64,000 nt of DNA from Calliopum simillimum (Eukaryota > Arthropoda > Insecta > Diptera > Lauxaniidae), in contig OX638368.1 of assembly GCA_951812925.1 (NCBI GenBank), positions 150,336,492 to 150,400,491 on the forward strand, in the 5' to 3' direction. The stretch's first letter is position 1. Each line of letters begins with the position of its first letter. Both the position numbers and the translations under genes were made by a program. The notes under the pieces are model-generated. The model worked only from the letters and a program-made list of their open reading frames with translations, made no database searches and was not told the origin of the DNA. Positions 1-10,540 of the stretch are shown here, in pieces.

Positions 1-162
1 ATATAATTGATTCAATGACAAAAATTTTTAATATTTGATAATTCTACTATTACCAAATTTTGGTTTTTATAAACAAATTGTTTTATTTTTTTCATTTAAA
101 CATAGCAAGGAATAACTCCTATAAAATCAACGGATTGAATTGGCCAAAGGATAATTTTATTG

Positions 163-395
163 GGAAGGAGAATAGATGGAGTAGTGTCGGTGAACACAAT
201 CGATGTCTAAGCTGTCTGGAAAAACGCTTTTGATTTTTACCATGCGACTAAAGGATGTGTAATGTAATATTCGATTCAGCATCGAGGTTGTACGAAAGTG
301 ATGGGCTTGGTTGGTAGCCAGGACCAGACCACGTATCTCACTTCAGCAACGCCCATGGTCGTCGATGGGCTAGAGAATTATTAGATGATGATGCA
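163..395 (-). pseudogene. Degraded C-terminal end of a non-LTR retrotransposon reverse transcriptase (CR1/jockey type)
   Basis: Read on the minus strand in shifting frames, this stretch gives fragments resembling the last part of CR1/jockey-type reverse transcriptase ORFs: SEIRGLVLATNQAHHF, then RILHYTSF, then VFPDSLDIDCVHRHYS. The same segments, in the same order, occur in the better preserved relic at 46.1-46.9 kb (EVYGLVPSD, YRDNSFF, VFSDSCDVGSF, VHRHYS). Frameshifts and stops show it is dead. The 5' part is absent. Assignment to an exact clade is not possible from so little sequence. Confidence 0.6.
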
Positions 396-1102
396 GTTAC
401 ATCTTCTATCAATTTTACTACGTGTCGTTCAATTCGGTCTAGCAGTTCCATTTATATATTTTGCTATGACATTCCCATATTTTCAAATCTTAAGGCGTAA
501 AGATATAAACTCCATCACAAATGGCAGATGTACATAAGTAAAAAATATTAACTTCAAAACAACAAATCATGTTGTCAACCAAGCACGATCGTTTTATAAT
601 AAATATAAAAAATTTTCCAATCCGAGCACAGTGTTATTTTTTTACATATGATGCACACTTGAACAACTCAGAGAAATTCGTAATAGTCGAATAGAGTCAT
701 ACTTTGATATACAGTTCCAGTTAAAATCACATTTAAGTTAAATGTTTTACATGAATCCAACAATTATTTGAATATTTGAAGTTCAGTGGAAGAATTTGGA
801 GTGTTTCCATCCGATTTCGAGACAGCTGACATTTTCCAGTTTTTTTAAAATCGTTGGGGGCTGTTTGTGTCATTGCACAGGTCTTTACCGGTTATTGCAC
901 AGTCCTGGAAATTGACAACTTGTTTTCCATTCTCGAAATTTGTTGTTAATTATGGGTGTTTTGGACCTCCTATTTTAGAATCTGAGCTTGGATTTTTCTA
1001 CCACGTTAGGGTTCTAAGTAACCTTGCTTGAAATTGTGGAAGGTGCTGTATACAGTTATATAGTACACTTCAAAGAAAAAGCGTTATTTGTTTAGCCGAA
1101 TC

Positions 1103-1290
1103 AAGTAAAACTTTATGTCGATTACTTTTCCAATTGGATACTTACTTTCCTAGTTATCATCTATTGAAGTACAGGTATTTCAGTCCCATATACATATAAT
1201 TAAGTCATATGTATGGAGTTGAAAATCTTAATTTCAGTGGAGGATATGTCGGAAAATAATCATCCAATTGAAAGGTAAAGTTTAATTAGA
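1103..1290. repeat. Short imperfect inverted repeat (hairpin, ~190 bp)
   Basis: The left arm contains TTTTCCAATTGGAT and the right arm contains ATCCAATTGAAA. Flanking TAAAACTTTA and TAAAGTTTAA extend the match, giving arms of roughly 40-50 bp around a ~100 bp centre. No target duplication is obvious. It could be a small MITE or a chance structure in AT-rich DNA. Confidence 0.4.
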
Positions 1291-1904
1291 AAATCTGTTG
1301 CCATCCGATGACATTGCCAAATATAAGTTACATTAAAAAATTTTTAGAAACAGCGATTTCTGCAAGTTCAGATTTGTAAGTAAGAGGTCACATCATCATT
1401 CTTGGCTATATAATACCGGAATGGAAAACCATTGAAGGACTGTATTATAACTGTATTATACACAGCAAAAATTTTGAGGATAAAGTATTGTATTAAATTT
1501 TTTATATTTTTTTCATAAACTTTTATATGTATGTATTCCAATTTTTTAATATAATTTATAAAAGTTTTTTTTTAACTTATTCTAAACCAAAATTGTTTGA
1601 ATTCTTAACCAATATTTTTATAATAATTATTATATAATTATTATAATTTTGATATAATTATTATAATTCTTATTCAAAATTGTATAATTTTTCAGCCAAA
1701 ATTATTCTGAACTATAAATTTCATACCAAAATTGTAAATATACAAATTGTATAATATACAAATTTTATACTTCTTCTTGTAGATGCAATTAAAAACAATG
1801 AGAGTTATCGTGAATCAAGATTCCAGGGGAATTTTCTTAAACTGCAATAGAGAATGCACGACAGCTAGAGAAAATTCCCGGGAATATTTATTCACGATAA
1901 CCCC

Positions 1905-1955
1905 CAATATATTTCTATCTATCACACGGACGGTCTTCCTGCGATCGTTTTTTTT
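1905..1955 (+). repeat. Fragment of tRNA-like (SINE-like) repeat, GACGGTC type
   Basis: TTTCTATCTATCACACGGAC followed by GGTCTTCCTGCGATCG and a T run. The same block recurs at 22235-22345 (minus strand) and 35575-35655 (plus strand). In the minus-strand copy the corresponding segment reads GGATCGAATCC, close to a pol III B box (GGTTCGANTCC), and is followed by an oligo-T. Here the B box itself is degraded. Confidence 0.35.
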
Positions 1956-2399
1956 TTAATGGAAATTGTAATAATACTTTATTGTTTAAATTTCATACGA
2001 ACAAGCATAAACGGTTTGTAAATCAATTTGCTCTCAAATAAGTTTATAAGATTCTTAATATTCAATATAGTAAAAATTGGATTTGATTTTACCTTTAAGC
2101 ATAATTTTAAATACATTAATATTTTGCGTATCTTATAGATACTTTTCATGATATAAAAAGATAGGGAAACTATTGCGTGTGTATTCTTAAATGATGATAA
2201 GCATAAAATAATTAAGAAATTAAACTAAAAGTACACAAACGAACGAACAGGGGGGAGCGGCAAATACAATTTATAATAAGATACAATTAAAGCAAATGAA
2301 TGCGTAAAAAGAGCAGAAAAAATGACTGCCAACTGATAGATACACGAACAAAATTAAACTCATTATTTTCTGTTTTTTTTTTGTGACGCTCTCGTTTAA

Positions 2400-3593
2400 T
2401 TTTCCCAAGTCATTTTAAACGCTTAAATGGGAAAATTGTGGAAAAACAATGAATGGCAGGAAAAATGACATGAAAAAAAAAAAAATAAAAAATGTAAAGA
2501 AAACCAACAAACACAAAGTAGCGTAGCAAAAGAAACCATATGCACGAACGGGCGAATACTCTAGATGACAGAGAGCCAAAATGGACAGACAACGGGCCTA
2601 ATGGTTGTTGAATGGATGGTTGGATGGTCGAAAGAAATGAGCGTGCCAAAAGTAAATGCAGCGAATTGAATTGTTAACGCCCATTTGTGGAATAAAACAT
2701 ATGGCTGTGCCCTGAGCGAGTTGCGCGCTGTAATGCAGTGCAACAACAATTATAGCTACTGAGCAAATACGCAAGTAAAATAAACAAAAGTATAGTGCTA
2801 TCCCTTTTATACACGAAAGATACAAATATATCTCACAGATAAAGTCCACTCGCATTAAGCCACAAGCAAAACCAACAAAGTATGTAACAACAACAAGTAC
2901 ATTGTGCGCTCCATGAGGCGGAGCTAAGCGTTTTTCCAATCTTTTTAACATTTATCATAACATTCCAGCTGCTCTCATCAACACCATGAGATACAAAAGT
3001 ATCTGACAGTTATGCCGCTAAAACCAGTTTTTATACTTTGGTCATGTGCGTGAAAGAGATTTGTGCGCCATGTGAAAGAGACATGACGAGAACCTGAAAA
3101 ACATACTAACGAAACCCGCTGAGCAACTAAACTTCCCACATCAGATACTTGGTGCGGTATCTGCGAGATACAAGTTTATTCTGACAGCGACTGTCGTTGA
3201 GTAAACAACAGCGTTTGTTGCGTTCGTCGTTTTGCGCGTACAAAAAAAAAAAAAAAAAAAAAACAGAAGTGTATCATTTTGAATAAAAAGAGAAAAGCAC
3301 GCAAGTGAGATTTTAGAGAAAAAAAAGTATCAGAGATACATTTGAGATATTTGAAGAAAGTGACAAAGAAATTAAAGTGAAATTTCAAGTGTTTTTCAGA
3401 GAAAAAAACTAACGAAGATTCTTGTCTTCAAAAAATTAAGCCAAATGTGCTACAATACGTTCAAATAAAATTACAAAGTAAAATATAAATTTTATTTGAA
3501 ATCCATAAATTAAAAAACTGCACCAATATACCGCAACTGTTAGTTACGGCTACCGCCACGCCTCTCCGTTTGTCGTGTGTTACCAGCGAATTT
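2400..3593 (+). promoter_or_regulatory. Upstream region and 5' leader of ems
   Basis: This is the non-repetitive stretch directly before the ems start codon. Several minus-strand frames here are open but low complexity and look spurious. No confident TATA box or transcription start can be named. From 2990 to 3350 the motif GATAC/GTATC recurs, including the small inverted repeat AGATACAAAAGTATCT and a second GTATCTGCGAGATAC cluster. There is a poly-A tract at about 3241-3262. An in-frame TAA at 3486-3488 lies upstream of the coding start, so the protein does not extend further 5' in this exon. Confidence 0.45.
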
Positions 3594-6500
3594 ATGACTA
3601 AAATGATTCCGCCGGTTCCCACTTCCGCCGTCATGATGCCGACACCAAAACAGAAAATCGGCTTCAGCATCGCCTCGATCGTTGGCAACGATGGCGGAAG
3701 CAATGCCTCTGCTGCTGCCGCGGTTGCAGCCATTGGCAATAACAATAACAATAACAATAACAACAACAGCAATGAAAATTCTTCTCATGAAAACAATAAT
3801 AACAACAACACGACTACAACAACCTCAAATGGACCCACTTCACCGCCGCAAACACCGCCAACAGTTGGAGCCGTCGGCACTACGCATCTGCAATCTATAC
3901 ATCACTACACTCCGCATTCACATTTGCCGCATCAACTCTCAGCAGCGCAGCAACATGCGTTGCACCAGCACCTGCTGCTGCAGCATCATCATCAGCAGCA
4001 GCAACAACAACAACAGCAGCAGCAACAACATTTAGATGGCTCACCAAGATCACTGCATAATTCACCGGTTCGTCAATTACCGCAACCCAATGACATCCAG
4101 GATATCATACAGCGTCTACACTCTGCATCTGCTGCCAACGCGGCTGCTGCCGCTTCTCTATCTGCTTCTTCTTCTGCAACCTACAGTCCACCACCCACTG
4201 CACATCATCATCATCACAACCACCATCAGATACGGTTACATGCGTGTTCGCCTGAGGATCCCGTAATACATCTGAAACGTGAGCGTTCACCAGCACCACC
4301 AGGCGCTGAGAATGCACAAAATCCTGCTCAACGGCATCAACCGCCACATACGCCGCCTAAATCAGTTTCACCTCCACTACTTTCCTCCTCCTCATCCACA
4401 CATCCTGCCTCACCACCGGCAACGTTACTTACTAGTCCAGGAACCGCTCCTGTGAGTTCAACGCAACCACCACCACCATCACACTTTATTAAATCAATGG
4501 GTGGACCCATTATTATACCTGGCATGCAGGCAGCAGGATTAGTGCGTCCATTCCCTGTAGTTGGACCACCGCCACCGCAGGGTATGCCCGATATTAAAGC
4601 GATACCGCCATACATAAATGCGCCACCAGAATTACAGCCACAACATAATCATCATCTGATTGCAGCCGCACAGTTTCAAATGGCCGCAGCACTACAAGCT
4701 GGACATGTATTGGGTCCTGCAGCGGCAGCAGCAGCTCATGCTGCTGGCATGCCACCCCACTCACCATTTATGCAGAATCATGGAATGCCACGTGACAGTT
4801 ATCCGTTGTATCCATGGCTGTTAAGTCGTCATGGTCGAATTTTTCCACATCGTTTTCCAGGAAGTGAGTATTAAATGAATTTTTTCTTTTTCTATTGAAG
4901 GTATTCCATCTGTTCACCCACGCGCTTAGCAGTATCGGTCAAGTAAGACCGTAAGTAGTTAGTTTAGGATAATTTCATTGCGAATAATTTCTGAGGTAAA
5001 GTCACATTTAGGCCTGGGCACGAAGTCCTTAGAGATAGTGGAGAAAAATAAAAAATTGTGTAGTCGGAACTTAAGTTATAAGTTCTCGACGTCTGCCGAA
5101 GAATAATTTTCTACATTTGCGCGGAGTGTAATGTGGCGCCATTGGAGCACCGAAAGGAATAATATTTCTTGAGCAATGTCTTGTTTGACAAGAAACCAAG
5201 CGACACTTACCTTCTCTGCTGTCCCCCAATCTCCAGTCGTTTCTCTTCTATAGTTCATGCTAAAGTTTGGCGAATAAAAGGTTTTAGTTGATATTATGAA
5301 TACTCATTTACTTGTCCAGAATTAAAGTTTTAGTCCAAACACTCATATTGATAGAACTTTCATTATAGATCTTAAAGCTCATACGTCAGCAATGAAATCA
5401 ATTCTGACAACCACTTTTCAAAAAAGTTTTTTCCGCTCCACAAGATTTTCATAAACTTGCATGAGATAAAATAGTATGCGATAAAAATGTAATGCAATAA
5501 AAATTAAAACTGTTATGCGATTTAAGTCTTATGTAAACTAATCAATTTAGTCAAGATCTGAAACTTTTACATAAAACTTTTTTCTAACATTCTTGGGTTT
5601 TGACTGATTTTTGCTTTATTTTAGCTACAGCTTTTTTAATCTTAAGCCACAGTCCTTAAAAGAAGTTAATATGTGTCTTCAGTTTACTTGTATCCTATTA
5701 CATTTCCATGAAAAACTCGCAATTTACACAAAATAAAAAATCGCATGATATAAAAATATTTTGCGAATGCAATCTTCTGAGATAAAAATGTCATGCGATA
5801 AAAATATAATGCGATAAGAAATTGCCTGCAATAAAACGCAAATCAGAAAAAACCTGTTTTGAGAAAATTATTCAAAGTTGGTTTTTACACACAATTCTTA
5901 TGCTTCGTTGATTTTTATCATATGTTTTACATTTTGATAAATCGATGCCTGAGACGAAAAGTAGGATAGTTCATTTCTCCTACGAAAACTAGGTTGCCAT
6001 TGATTCTTGGACGAAAAGTAGGATGTTTCAAACTGATGTGGACAAAAACCAGGTTGTATCATTATAAATAACGAAAAGTAGGTTTCTTCGAAGTTTTATG
6101 TCGAAAAATACAATCTCTTAACATTTTCGATGGAAACTAGGACTTTTCCATGCCTAGCACGAAAATTAGTTTGATTCATTATGTATTCATTCCATATGAA
6201 ACATCCTTCTTTTCGCTGGAAAGTTTGAAGCATCCTACTTTTCGTTAAAAAGTTTAAAACATCCTACTTTTCGTCCAAAAAACTTAACATCCTAGTTTTC
6301 GTGGGAAAAATGAAACATTCTACTTTTCGTCTCGAGCATCGAAATATCCTAAAATGTATTTGCTGTCCTTAGAAACCTCAAAAACTGCTCGGTTTGTTGT
6401 ACTGAAAAAAATTTTTTTTTTTTTTTTTTTTTGAGATGTTTTTGTTGAAGTCTATTTTTGTTATAAATATGATAACATTAGAAGCAATAATTGGTTTAAA

Positions 6501-6989
6501 TTTTATTACACTGTGGTAAATTGTAGATATTTTTCATCAACATGGATTTGTTTCTTGTTCCGCTGCTAACCCATTTTTAGACTCAAAATTTTTAAAATCT
6601 GTAGCGCTTAACTAACAAATTATGACTCTTTCGTTATAGATTTTCTGCTACAACCCTTCCGCAAGCCAAAACGCATACGTACGGCCTTTTCACCCTCACA
6701 ACTGCTGAAACTAGAGCATGCCTTTGAGAACAATCAATATGTTGTTGGTGCTGAACGTAAAGCGCTGGCACAGTCCCTCAATCTTTCCGAGACCCAAGTG
6801 AAAGTTTGGTTCCAGAATCGTCGCACAAAACATAAACGCATGCAGCAAGAGGATGAAAAGGGAGGTGGATGCTCAGAGCGTAATTCACAAGGCGCCAGCT
6901 GTGATGAAGACGATGACGAACTAATCGATATGGAAATGGATGATGAATGTCCCAGCGATGAGGAGCATGAACTGGATGCAAGTCATTAG
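3594..6989 (+). CDS. ems: Homeobox transcription factor of the empty spiracles/EMX class (two exons: 3594-4863 and 6640-6989)
   Basis: Joining 3594-4863 to 6640-6989 gives a 539-residue protein. The donor is GGAA|GTGAGT and the acceptor is GTTATAG|AT; the split codon becomes Asn424, giving [19 protein letters not shown]. Residues 24-30 (FSIASIV) form an eh1-like motif, known in this family for Groucho-dependent repression. Asn-, Gln- (about 134-145) and His-rich runs and Pro/Ser-rich sequence follow. YPWLL at 406-410 is the hexapeptide, and residues 433-492 are a full 60-residue homeodomain with Trp48, Phe49, Gln50 and Asn51. The tail is acidic and ends DASH. In flies the family patterns the anterior head and neuroectoderm in the nucleus. 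I chose ATG 3594; ATG 3603 three codons later has a better AAAATG context, and the TTG at 3570 is not a credible start. The adjacent paralogue E5 is the alternative; homeodomain wording ([22 protein letters not shown]) and the tail fit my memory of Ems better. The gene looks intact. Confidence 0.88.
3738..3812 (+). repeat. AAC/AAT trinucleotide tract coding for poly-Asn in ems exon 1
   Basis: A run of AACAATAAC units broken by a short Ser/Glu/His segment encodes two asparagine blocks near residues 49-73. Such tracts vary in length between individuals and species. It is in frame with ems and does not disrupt it. Confidence 0.8.
3985..4029 (+). repeat. CAG/CAA tract coding for poly-Gln in ems exon 1
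   Basis: CAGCAGCAACAACAACAACA-type units encode about a dozen consecutive Gln residues following a His-rich stretch, at roughly residues 131-145. It is an in-frame, probably length-polymorphic opa-type repeat. Confidence 0.85.
4864..6639 (+). other. ems intron, phase 1, 1776 bp
   Basis: It begins GTGAGTATT and ends TCGTTATAG. The splice restores the reading frame directly into the homeodomain exon. The intron position, shortly before the homeodomain, matches the ems/EMX family. About 5455-5830 contains several direct copies of ATGCGATAAAAAT (for example 5479 and 5785), and 5929-6357 holds the inverted motif array listed separately. A T run lies at 6413-6432. Confidence 0.85.
5929..6357. repeat. 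Intronic inverted array of a ~12 bp motif (MITE-like, ~430 bp)
   Basis: The left half carries repeated CGAAAAGTAGGATG and variants (near 5954, 5982, 6011, 6042, 6070, 6128, 6159). The right half carries the complement, CATCCTACTTTTCG and variants (near 6205, 6231, 6262, 6288, 6316). Orientation flips near 6170. The outer ends also pair: ATCGATGCCTGAGACGAAAA against TTTTCGTCTCGAGCATCGAA. Spacing between motifs is about 30-60 bp. A fragment with the same motifs is found at 40490-40660. It is likely a non-autonomous element inserted in the intron. Confidence 0.7.
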
Positions 6990-7735
6990 TAATTATTGAG
7001 GATAGTTTGAATTATATTTGTTCAGTTCCTTGCATTTTACGCTGTTTTATAGAAAAGTAGTTTGGTGAGTGTATGAGTGTAAATATACATGTATTTATTG
7101 TGTATGAAAAATGTAGTAGATTTTGTGATATAAAAATTTAGTTAGCAAAAGGATTATTATAGAGAACTATTATATAGTTAGACAAGAAATATCATTTATC
7201 ATTCATACTAGAAAGTCTTTGCTTATTAAATATAAAGTTGTATATAGAAAAACTAAATATTGCTAAGAAAAGTATTAAGATTTTCAAAAACAATTAAGCT
7301 TGATAAAAGAAGAGAATTTCACAAATTTCTACGAAGTTCGTACTTGCTTTTTTATTTTATTTCAATTGTGCCAAATTTATTAAAAATATAGGTCCTATAT
7401 TTTAAATACCAGCGAAATTGAGTTGAGCTCAATAAGCGCAGCATTTTTCTCAAGCAGTTTACATCTATAGCATGTATGATAGTGTAAAAACCCAAATATA
7501 TCAAAAAAAATTTATAAAAATCTTATTCAAAAAAACCAATTTTTTTTTAATGACTTAATTACTTTTTCTTAGAATAGCCATTTCATAAACTTTGTAAAAA
7601 AATTGTTTTTGTGTGTATTATTTTATTTAAGTGGAAGCTCTTATCATCTTCACATTTTTCCCATATTTAAATTTATTCCATTTATTGGATTAGCCTAAGA
7701 TTTTTATTTATAATAAAATCTAACCTTTAAGCTCT
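6990..7735 (+). other. Probable ems 3' UTR
   Basis: The sequence after the TAG stop is AT-rich and repeat-free, as expected of a 3' UTR. Candidate polyadenylation signals are ATTAAA at 7225-7230 and AATAAA at 7712-7717. Which is used cannot be decided from sequence alone. Confidence 0.5.
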
Positions 7736-8022
7736 TATTTTTAATTAGTTATAGTTTTGGAAATGAGAATTTATTTAAAAGCTTAATTTTAGGAAAATTA
7801 ATAAAAAGATCTATCTGAAATATTTGAAAAACTTTTGTTGTTTTTCTTAATTGGAAATATCCAATAGGTTTTTACCGTTTGGGAATTTCCAAAGAAAAAA
7901 ATGGAATTTAAAAATATACAAAATTCTGCGAAACAAATAGTGAAAATATTGCTGCTCCATAATCAGTTTTTGATTACTTCTTTATCGAAAACGTTCACTT
8001 GTTAATAATAACCAAATCATTT

Positions 8023-8240
8023 ACGAGGGCTGTTCAAAAATTACGTATACTTACTTACGTATATGCTGAAATTGCGCGAGCCCAGTTGGTTCCAGGGAAA
8101 TCTGCTTGGAGTTACCTTCTTCCTTGAGGTCCGCTAATTATAAGGTGTTTTATTGATTGCAAACATCATTGTTGGTTGATTAGCTACGCAGTTATTTGAG
8201 AAGTATGTTTTGTTCGTTTGGCGGATTTTAAAATAAAAAA
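8023..8240. mobile_element. Possible end fragment of a mariner-type element
   Basis: TTACGAGGGCTGTTCAAAAA at 8021-8040 resembles the CGAGGG-type terminal repeats of mariner elements, as at 30289 in this window. The following ~200 bp is non-coding and no partner end was located before the HINE-like insertion at 8408. The assignment is tentative. Confidence 0.25.
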
Positions 8241-8407
8241 ATTAACTTTCAACCACTTCAGGATGGGTACTGCGGAGTGCTATGGGGTGACTGGGTGGCT
8301 GAAATGATTTTTTATAGTTACATTACACATAAGTATTTTTGAATGTTAATACCAAGTAAACCCACAATAGGAATTCTCGCGAGAAAATGGGCTGTCAGAA
8401 CGATTTT

Positions 8408-10540
8408 TATACCCTACACCCAGGGTATATTCACTTTGTCCTTCCGTTTGTAACGCAGAGAAGGAGGCGTGGCAGATATAGAAAAGTATATATATTCTTG
8501 ATCAGCATCACCTCCTGAGTCGATATAGCCATGTCCGTCTGTCTGGCTGGCTGGGTGGCTGGCTGGCTGGCTGGCTGGCTGGCTGTGTGTTGAAATACAC
8601 GTTTCGGGAAAACTAAGCAAGATAATTCAATGAAATTAAGTACACTGCCTTCGTCGTTAAAGATAGCTCGGGGGACTGAAAATGAGCGAAATCGGTCAAC
8701 GGACGCGCCTACCGCACATACAAAAAATATATTCAAAATGCAATTTTAGAAGTGTTTTTCACGAATACTACGAATTGTAAGCGCAATCTCTAAAGAAAAC
8801 CGAACGAATTCGGACAAGAGGGCTATACTGAAAGCGTTTTTTGAGATATTCGAACCCAATTCGACTCAGACACTAAGAATCATAAATGAAAGCTCTCAAC
8901 AAAAATTGGGTGAAGTCAGACAAGGGGGCGTGGCACCTCCCATATAAGCAAAAGCTTCAAAACGCTATACTGAAAGCGTTTTTTGAGATATTCGAACCAA
9001 ATTCGACTCAGACACTAAGAATCATAAGTGAAAGCTCTCAACAAAAATTGGGTGAAATCGGACAAGGGGGCGTGGCACCTCCCATATAAGCAAAAGTTTC
9101 AAAATGCTATACTGAAAGATTTTTTTGAGATAATCCAACCAAACTTCACTCAAATACTAAAGACTATAAATGCATGCTTTAAGCTCCCATATAGGCAAAA
9201 GTTTCAAAGTGCTATACTGAAAGAGTTTTTTGAGATAATCCAACCGAACTTCACTCAAATACTAAATACTATAAATGCACGCTTTAGGCCAAAACTAGAC
9301 GAACTCGGACACGAGGGCGTGGCACCTCCCATATAAGCAAAACCTTCAAAACGCTATACTGAAAGCGTTTTTTGAGATATTCAAACCAAATTCGACTCAG
9401 ATACTAAGAATCATAAATGAAAGCTCTCAACAAAAATTGGGCGAAATCGGACAAGGGGGCGTGGCACCTCCCATATAGCAAAAGTTTCAAAATGCTATAC
9501 TGAAAGATTTTTTTGAGATAATCCAACCAAACTTCACTCAAATAATAAAGACTATAAATGCATGCTTTAAGCTAAAACTAGACGAACTCGGACACGAGGG
9601 CGTTGCTCCTCCTATATAAGCAAAAGCTTCAAAACGCTATACTGAAAATGTTTTTCACTCAAACACTAAAATCTATAAATCCAAACTCTGGATAAAAACT
9701 GGGTGAACTCGGACAAGAGAGCGGAGCACCTCCCATATGAGCAAAATTTTAAAAATACTGCATATTCGTCTTAAGCGACCCAAAATACATTAGGGTAGTG
9801 GGTCTTCTCTCTGGAGCATGACGTTTTTTTGTGTACTTGTTTTATCGAAAAATTTGTTGAAAACTCGCGATTGCAAACAACAAATTTTTAAAAAGGGTAT
9901 CATTTGAAAAAGAATAGAGATTTTTTAAAGAACCTTTTTTTTTTTTTGGATAAAACAAAAAAATTTTTTTTTTTGCTGCGCAGAACAGGAGGCGTGGAAG
10001 ATATTGAAAAGCATTAATGATCTTGACCCTCCTGAGTCGATATAGCCATGTCCGTCTGTCTGGCCTGCTGGGTGGCTGGGTGTGCGCGGAAATACACTTT
10101 CTGGGAAAACTGAGCAAAATAATTCAATCAAATTTGATACAGTACCTCCGTCGTCAAAGTTAGCTCGTGGGATTGAAAATGAGCAAAATCGATCAACGGA
10201 TACGCCTATCGCCCATACAAAAAATATATTCAAAATGCAACTGTAGGAGTATTTTTCACGACAATGCTACCGACATTCACTTAAATACTGGGAATTGTAA
10301 GCGCAAGCTCTGAAAAAAAAAAAACCGAACGAATTTGGACAAGAGGGCGTGGCACCTCCCATATAATCCAAGGCTTCAAAGCGCTATACTGAAAGCGTTT
10401 TTCGAGATAATCAAACTAAATTTTACTCAGACACTAAGAACTATAAATGCAAGCTCTCAGCAAAAACTGGGTGAAATCGGACAAGAGGGCAGTGTAGGGT
10501 TTTTAATGTTTGCCCAGGCCAAAGGTTACACCCCTACTAG
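8408..10540 (+). mobile_element. HINE-like (Helentron/DINE-1 type) element, composite copy with expanded internal tandem repeat
   Basis: The 5' end reads TATACCCTACACCCAGGGTA. Then come a conserved block containing CTTGATCAGCATCACCTCCT, a CTGG/TGGC tetranucleotide tract (8541-8585), and tandem ~142 bp units. The 3' end has GTGTAGGG, the hairpin TTTGCCCAGGCCAAA, and CTAG followed by T. Midway (about 9965-10200) the 5' conserved block appears a second time without its terminal ~50 bp, so this is a composite of two copies or an internal duplication with foreign DNA at 9740-9960. The inverted TACCCTACAC/GTGTAGGGTA pair, placed terminally at the 5' end but ~45 bp inside the 3' end, is the arrangement known for Helentron-derived elements. 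No Rep/helicase coding sequence is present, so it is non-autonomous. Confidence 0.75.
8785..9770 (+). repeat. Tandem ~142 bp minisatellite inside the HINE-like element
   Basis: Units carry GGGCGTGGCACCTCCCATAT, then GCTATACTGAAAG, a TTTTTTGAGATA step and CTCAGACACTAAGAA. The GGCGTGGC phase mark falls at 8927, 9069, 9316, 9458 and 9599, with a truncated unit near 9190; three of these intervals are 141-142 bp. Open frames of 60-100 residues across it are by-products of the periodicity. Single or double units occur in the other copies (19560-19960, 12260-12430). Confidence 0.8.

Larger units (their letters stand above)
396..2400. other. AT-rich non-coding stretch, no gene seen
   Basis: No frame here looks like a protein. 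About 820-1015 is recognisably related to 43585-43720: both carry a CAGGYCT-type start, then a segment around GGACCTCCTA and ATCTGARCTTGG, so both are parts of one dispersed repeat. About 1440-1780 is almost pure A+T with TTATAATTATTATAATT runs. A short hairpin and a tRNA-like relic are listed separately. Confidence 0.6.

Noticed and set aside
3176..3388. Minus-strand open frames at 2410-2951, 3176-3388 and 3461-3788
   Set aside because: Low-complexity Phe/Leu-rich translations of A-rich leader sequence, or antisense shadows of ems exon 1.
3570..3593. Upstream TTG as the ems start
   Set aside because: TTG is not a normal eukaryotic start; ATG codons at 3594 and 3603 follow at once, and the second has a good context.
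4870..4876. Single-exon reading of ems ending at the TAA just after 4870
   Set aside because: It ends before the homeodomain, and a GTGAGT donor plus a TATAG acceptor rejoin the frame to give the family-typical [15 protein letters not shown] junction.
8886..9336. Repeating ~70-100 residue frames as a repeat protein
   Set aside because: They arise from ~142 bp tandem DNA units, the frame is not kept between units, and stops fall within units.
8785..9770. CRISPR-like array
   Set aside because: Whole units repeat with no unique spacers, and the genome is animal.
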